Shown in pieces: positions 6,526 through 9,027 of a stretch of DNA of 9,027 bases. The DNA lies in the NCBI GenBank assembly GCA_027011025.1, contig JALVAU010000181.1:1-9027 (forward strand), given 5' to 3'. Every line of letters begins with the position of its first letter. The stretch's first letter is position 1. Made by a program: the position numbers and the translations under genes. This DNA comes from Campylobacteraceae bacterium (lineage in GTDB: Bacteria > Campylobacterota > Campylobacteria > Campylobacterales > Sulfurospirillaceae). The notes beneath the pieces were generated by a model. That model saw nothing but the letters and a program-made list of their open reading frames with translations, made no database searches and was not told the DNA's origin.

Positions 6526-7583
6526 TAAATTATCTCCAGTTTTGCATTTATTGCACCTGCTCTTTTGATATTTTCTATAATAGAGATTATATCCTTGGGT
6601 TTTGCCCCTAATTTATGTAGAGCTCTTGTGATATTTGCTACCGTTATCTCGTTATTATCCATATTTAATTGATTTTTATTTACTGCTATATTTACACCAT
6701 CACCCATATCTACCTCTGTTTTACCCTTAGGGATAGTTTTTCTTGGTTCAATCTTGATGGTTATATCACCATGGGTAATCACAACAGGGCTTACATGTAT
6801 ATTTATACCACTCACAACTGTCCCTGTTCTCTCATCAATCACTATTTTTTCCTCTTTTTTATAATCCACACTTATATTTTGCACTTTTGCCAAAAATTCA
6901 ACCATTGACATATCTTGGACTTTTTGAAGCTTTATCGTTCTTGGGTCTATAGCTATTGCAACTTTTTCATCAAAAAAAGAGTTTAATGCTTTTTGTATAT
7001 TTATGGCTGTATTAAAATCTGATCTCTTTAAACTTAGATTTGCAAATTTTTGATTGTAAATATCATATACAACATCTCTCTCAACCAATGCCCCATCAAA
7101 TATACTCCCGTTTGTGGAGTGATTTAACTGTCCGCCGCCCTTTCCATTCATCCCACCAATAGTAATAGAGCCTTGAGAAAGTGCATATATCTTGCCGTCC
7201 ACTCCTTTTAACGCTGTCATAAGAAGAGTACCGCCCTCTAGCGACTTTGCATCCCCTATGGAAGATATGACGACATCTAGTTTATCTCCCTGTCTGGCAA
7301 ATGGGGGGAGTGTCGCTGTTACTATAACTGCTGCTATATTTTTTGATTTTATGTCTGCTGGTTTTATCTTTACATTAACAGTTTGTAGCAGATTTGACAA
7401 AGATTGCAAAGTAAACTTTGATGAAGAACCATCTCCTGTACCATTTAGACCGACAACCAAGCCATATCCTATGAGTTTATTATCTCTAACACCTATGATA
7501 TTGGCTATATCTTTAATCTTTTCAGCTTGAAGATAAGATATATTTAGGAATAGTAAAATAGATGCGATGATTAGTTTCATCAT
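6525..7583 (-). CDS. flgI: Flagellar P-ring protein FlgI
   Basis: FlgI assembles the P-ring around the rod in the peptidoglycan layer. The 352-residue product has a Sec signal peptide: MMK, a hydrophobic stretch (4-18) and a likely cleavage after LQA (18-20), giving EKIKDIANIIGVRDN at the mature end. The family blocks LIGYGLVVGLNGTGD (37-51) and FTLQSLSNLL (57-66) follow, along with PPFARQGDKLDVVISSIGDA and a C-terminal TRALHKLGAKPKDIISI. Length matches the family (about 350). Two adjacent ATGs (7581-7583 and 7578-7580) are possible starts; the AAGGA Shine-Dalgarno is better spaced for the second. A sigma-54 promoter lies about 30 bases upstream. It is first in the minus-strand flagellar cluster. 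Confidence 0.97.
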   Translation of the reverse strand: MMKLIIASILLFLNISYLQAEKIKDIANIIGVRDNKLIGYGLVVGLNGTGDGSSSKFTLQSLSNLLQTVNVKIKPADIKSKNIAAVIVTATLPPFARQGDKLDVVISSIGDAKSLEGGTLLMTALKGVDGKIYALSQGSITIGGMNGKGGGQLNHSTNGSIFDGALVERDVVYDIYNQKFANLSLKRSDFNTAINIQKALNSFFDEKVAIAIDPRTIKLQKVQDMSMVEFLAKVQNISVDYKKEEKIVIDERTGTVVSGINIHVSPVVITHGDITIKIEPRKTIPKGKTEVDMGDGVNIAVNKNQLNMDNNEITVANITRALHKLGAKPKDIISIIENIKRAGAINAKLEII

Positions 7584-7602
7584 TTTCCTTTTATATGTAT
7601 TA

Positions 7603-7611
7603 TGATACTAT
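7603..7611 (+). promoter_or_regulatory. Possible extended -10 for the AEC transporter gene
   Basis: TGATACTAT has the TGn extension and a 4-of-6 match to TATAAT; a start site near 7618 would suit a translation start at 7639 or 7648. The region is AT-rich and other -10-like hexamers (for example TATGAT at 7601) overlap, so this is weak. Confidence 0.25.
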
Positions 7612-7614
7612 ACA

Positions 7615-7632
7615 AAGCAATTTATGTTCCAA
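7615..7632 (-). promoter_or_regulatory. Sigma-54 (RpoN) promoter for flgI-flgJ
   Basis: The minus strand reads TTGGAACATAAATTGCTT. It has the invariant GG (7629-7630) and GC (7617-7618) separated by exactly 10 bases, and it differs from TTGGCAC-N5-TTGCTT at a single position. The start site would be near 7605, about 22 bases before flgI. RpoN control of middle flagellar genes is established for Campylobacter and Helicobacter, with FlgR as activator; no FlgR site can be recognised here. Confidence 0.82.
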
Positions 7633-7638
7633 AGGCTG

Positions 7639-8550
7639 ATGATTTTTATGGATAATTTAATTTCTATCATTTCAATATATATATTTGTTTTTATTGGTTA
7701 CATGTCAAAATATATTTTAAAAGAGGAGCTTAATGAAAAGGGTTTGGTTAAGCTAAATGTCTATTTTTTATTGCCCATCTTGGCATTTTGGGGTCTATTG
7801 ACACAAAAGATTGATATTGGGACATTTAAAATTCCACTTCTATATCTAGCAATTTGTCTCATCGCTTTGACACTAACCACACTTATAGCAAAAAGAGTTT
7901 TTAGTGATCCTAAAGATATATCTATTGTATCTATGGCAAGTGTCACAGGTATCACAGGTAGTATTGGTATTCCTCTTGGAATCACTCTTTTTTCAAATTC
8001 ATCTGTCATATACACTAGTCTTATAAATACAACAAGCATGGTGTTTGTATATACAGTCGGTGTTTATGTATATTCAAGGGGCAGATACAGCATAAAAAAA
8101 TCCTTCGCAAATGTTTTTAAAATGCCTATTGTCTGGGCTTCTATTATTGCTATTTTATTTAATATTTTAGATATAACCATAAACATATCTTTGTTTAAAA
8201 CCCTTGAGATGGGAGCTTACGGAGCAATTGTCATACAACTTATAATCTTTGGGGTGTTTTTAAAAGAGACAAAGATAAGAGAAGTAGATATAAAACTTCT
8301 AAGTAGCGTGTTATCTCTAAAATTTTTATTAGTACCTTTGATTTCTCTGTGTGTCCTATATTTTTTCCACTTAAAAGGTGTAGAGTTAAACTCTATATTA
8401 CTAGAGCTAATAGTACCCTTGGCAATTACCAACATAAGCTTATCGAGTATATTTGATTGCAAACCAAAGATAGTTACATCTTTGGTTTTTATATCTTCAT
8501 TTGTTTTTATACCTTATTTATTGATATTTTTATACCTTACAAGTACCTAA
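7639..8550 (+). CDS. AEC-family (auxin efflux carrier type) membrane transporter
   Basis: AEC proteins are inner-membrane carriers of about 300-320 residues with ten membrane segments; bacterial members move small organic acids or other metabolites, and the substrate here cannot be told. Counting from an upstream ATG at 7624 (308 residues), hydrophobic segments lie near 12-30, 44-60, 70-88, 103-122, 127-150, 167-186, 198-213, 229-248, 257-275 and 283-305. The family motif appears as TGITGSIGIPLG (108-119), with the early LNVYFLLP (44-51). The ATG at 7624 has no Shine-Dalgarno and lies inside the divergent sigma-54 promoter. The ATGs at 7639 (after AAAGG at 7631-7635, tightly spaced) and 7648 are more likely, so the protein is probably 300-303 residues. 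The gene is divergent from flgI and has no visible functional partner. Confidence 0.88.
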   Translation: MIFMDNLISIISIYIFVFIGYMSKYILKEELNEKGLVKLNVYFLLPILAFWGLLTQKIDIGTFKIPLLYLAICLIALTLTTLIAKRVFSDPKDISIVSMASVTGITGSIGIPLGITLFSNSSVIYTSLINTTSMVFVYTVGVYVYSRGRYSIKKSFANVFKMPIVWASIIAILFNILDITINISLFKTLEMGAYGAIVIQLIIFGVFLKETKIREVDIKLLSSVLSLKFLLVPLISLCVLYFFHLKGVELNSILLELIVPLAITNISLSSIFDCKPKIVTSLVFISSFVFIPYLLIFLYLTST

Positions 8551-8555
8551 TCAAA

Positions 8556-9027
8556 TTAAACCAATAAATTTTTTATACTAAAAGAGAAGGCCGATCCGAG
8601 ACCGGGTTTGCTCTCTACATGTAGAGTGGTATTGTGAAATTTCAATATATATTTCACCAAGTATAATCCTACTCCTATGGAGTTATCCCAACTTAGTTTT
8701 TCTACTCTGAAAAATCTTTTAGTTAGATTTTGTATATCCTCTTCGTTGATACCTATGCCTCTATCTTCAACTCTTAAAATATCATCTTTTAACACTACCA
8801 AGATATCATCTTCAGAGTACTTCAAGCCATTTTCTATCAAATTTATCAAAAGATTTTCAAACATAACTGCATCTGCTTTAATTTTTACGCTTTTGACATC
8901 GATTATTATATTTCTGTCTCTATATTTTTGCAAAAGTATATCTTTTGCATCATATAGGATACTTGCTAAATCAAAAACAGAGAGATTTGGTACAAACGAG
9001 TCATTTTCCAATTTTATAGCCATAGAG
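8556..9027 (-). CDS. Sensor histidine kinase, C-terminal ATPase domain (5' end outside window)
   Basis: The visible 156 residues are the HATPase_c domain of a two-component sensor kinase, which autophosphorylates a histidine in the preceding dimerisation domain. Seen in order (numbered from an internal Met at 9021-9023): the N box FENLLINLIENGLKYS (55-70, with the Mg-binding Asn at 65), the G1 box VEDRGIGI (85-92), the F box TKRFFRVEK (101-109), the G2 box GVGLYLVK (117-124) and a terminal GSAFSFSI (143-150). The frame stays open through the window edge, so the Met is only internal. The His-containing domain, sensor and membrane segments lie beyond the window. It ends 5 bases from the transporter stop, in the opposite direction, with no clear terminator between them. 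Its response regulator and stimulus are unknown. Confidence 0.9.
   Translation of the reverse strand, partial: SMAIKLENDSFVPNLSVFDLASILYDAKDILLQKYRDRNIIIDVKSVKIKADAVMFENLLINLIENGLKYSEDDILVVLKDDILRVEDRGIGINEEDIQNLTKRFFRVEKLSWDNSIGVGLYLVKYILKFHNTTLHVESKPGLGSAFSFSIKNLLV

Noticed and set aside
7192..7530. 112-codon plus-strand open frame opposite flgI
   Set aside because: Antisense to a well-conserved FlgI region, no ribosome binding site and no recognisable domain.
7591..7615. Near-palindrome GTATTATGATACTATAC between flgI and the transporter as an operator
   Set aside because: Half-sites match at only part of their length and the region is AT-rich, so symmetry is expected by chance; no regulator family is suggested.
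8613..8626. Perfect 14-base palindrome CTCTACATGTAGAG
   Set aside because: It lies within the conserved ATPase domain coding of the histidine kinase (around HVESKPG) with no nearby promoter, so it is probably chance.

Overview
The window is an AT-rich chromosomal segment that is almost entirely coding. Its gene content and order point to a motile member of the Campylobacterota (Epsilonproteobacteria), possibly a Sulfurimonas-like relative. The evidence is a holA-rpsF-ssb-rpsR run, the gene order flgI-flgJ-flgM-flgN-flgK (the same as in Campylobacter jejuni), a short FlgJ without a muramidase domain, and a TIGR02757/DUF2400 gene, a family found patchily in this group. No taxon below the phylum can be fixed from the sequence alone. 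No gap between genes exceeds 300 bases, and I see no tRNA, rRNA, CRISPR array, insertion sequence or long repeat.

Positions 1-2034 (+) are informational. The C-terminal part of the DNA polymerase III delta subunit (holA) is followed, after a likely sigma-70 promoter, by the S6-SSB-S18 operon (rpsF, ssb, rpsR). The 75-base leader ahead of rpsF can fold and could hide the rpsF ribosome binding site. A two-part hairpin at 2044-2080 sits between the converging ends of rpsR and the minus-strand operon.

Positions 2082-7583 (-) form one flagellar gene cluster, read from high to low coordinates: flgI (P-ring), flgJ (rod-binding), flgM (anti-sigma-28), flgN-like (chaperone), flgK (hook-filament junction), then two genes with no obvious flagellar role: a lone DppC/OppC-type ABC permease and a DUF2400 protein. 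Two promoters can be read directly. A near-consensus sigma-54 promoter lies before flgI. A sigma-28 promoter lies before flgM, and its -35 box begins in the flgJ stop codon. This matches the known flagellar hierarchy: RpoN drives the middle genes, while FliA drives flgM, its own inhibitor, together with FlgK and its chaperone. The last two genes are joined so tightly (1-base gap, 8-base overlap) that they should be on the late flagellar transcript.

Positions 7600-9027 hold a divergent AEC-family membrane transporter (+) and, converging on it with only 5 bases between stop codons, the C-terminal ATPase domain of a sensor histidine kinase (-) that runs off the window.

I did not find a clearly new multi-gene system. 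The best leads are the two unexplained genes at the end of the flagellar operon (with a possible DNA-glycosylase-like fold for DUF2400), the promoter architecture, and the small RNA structures at ribosome binding sites.
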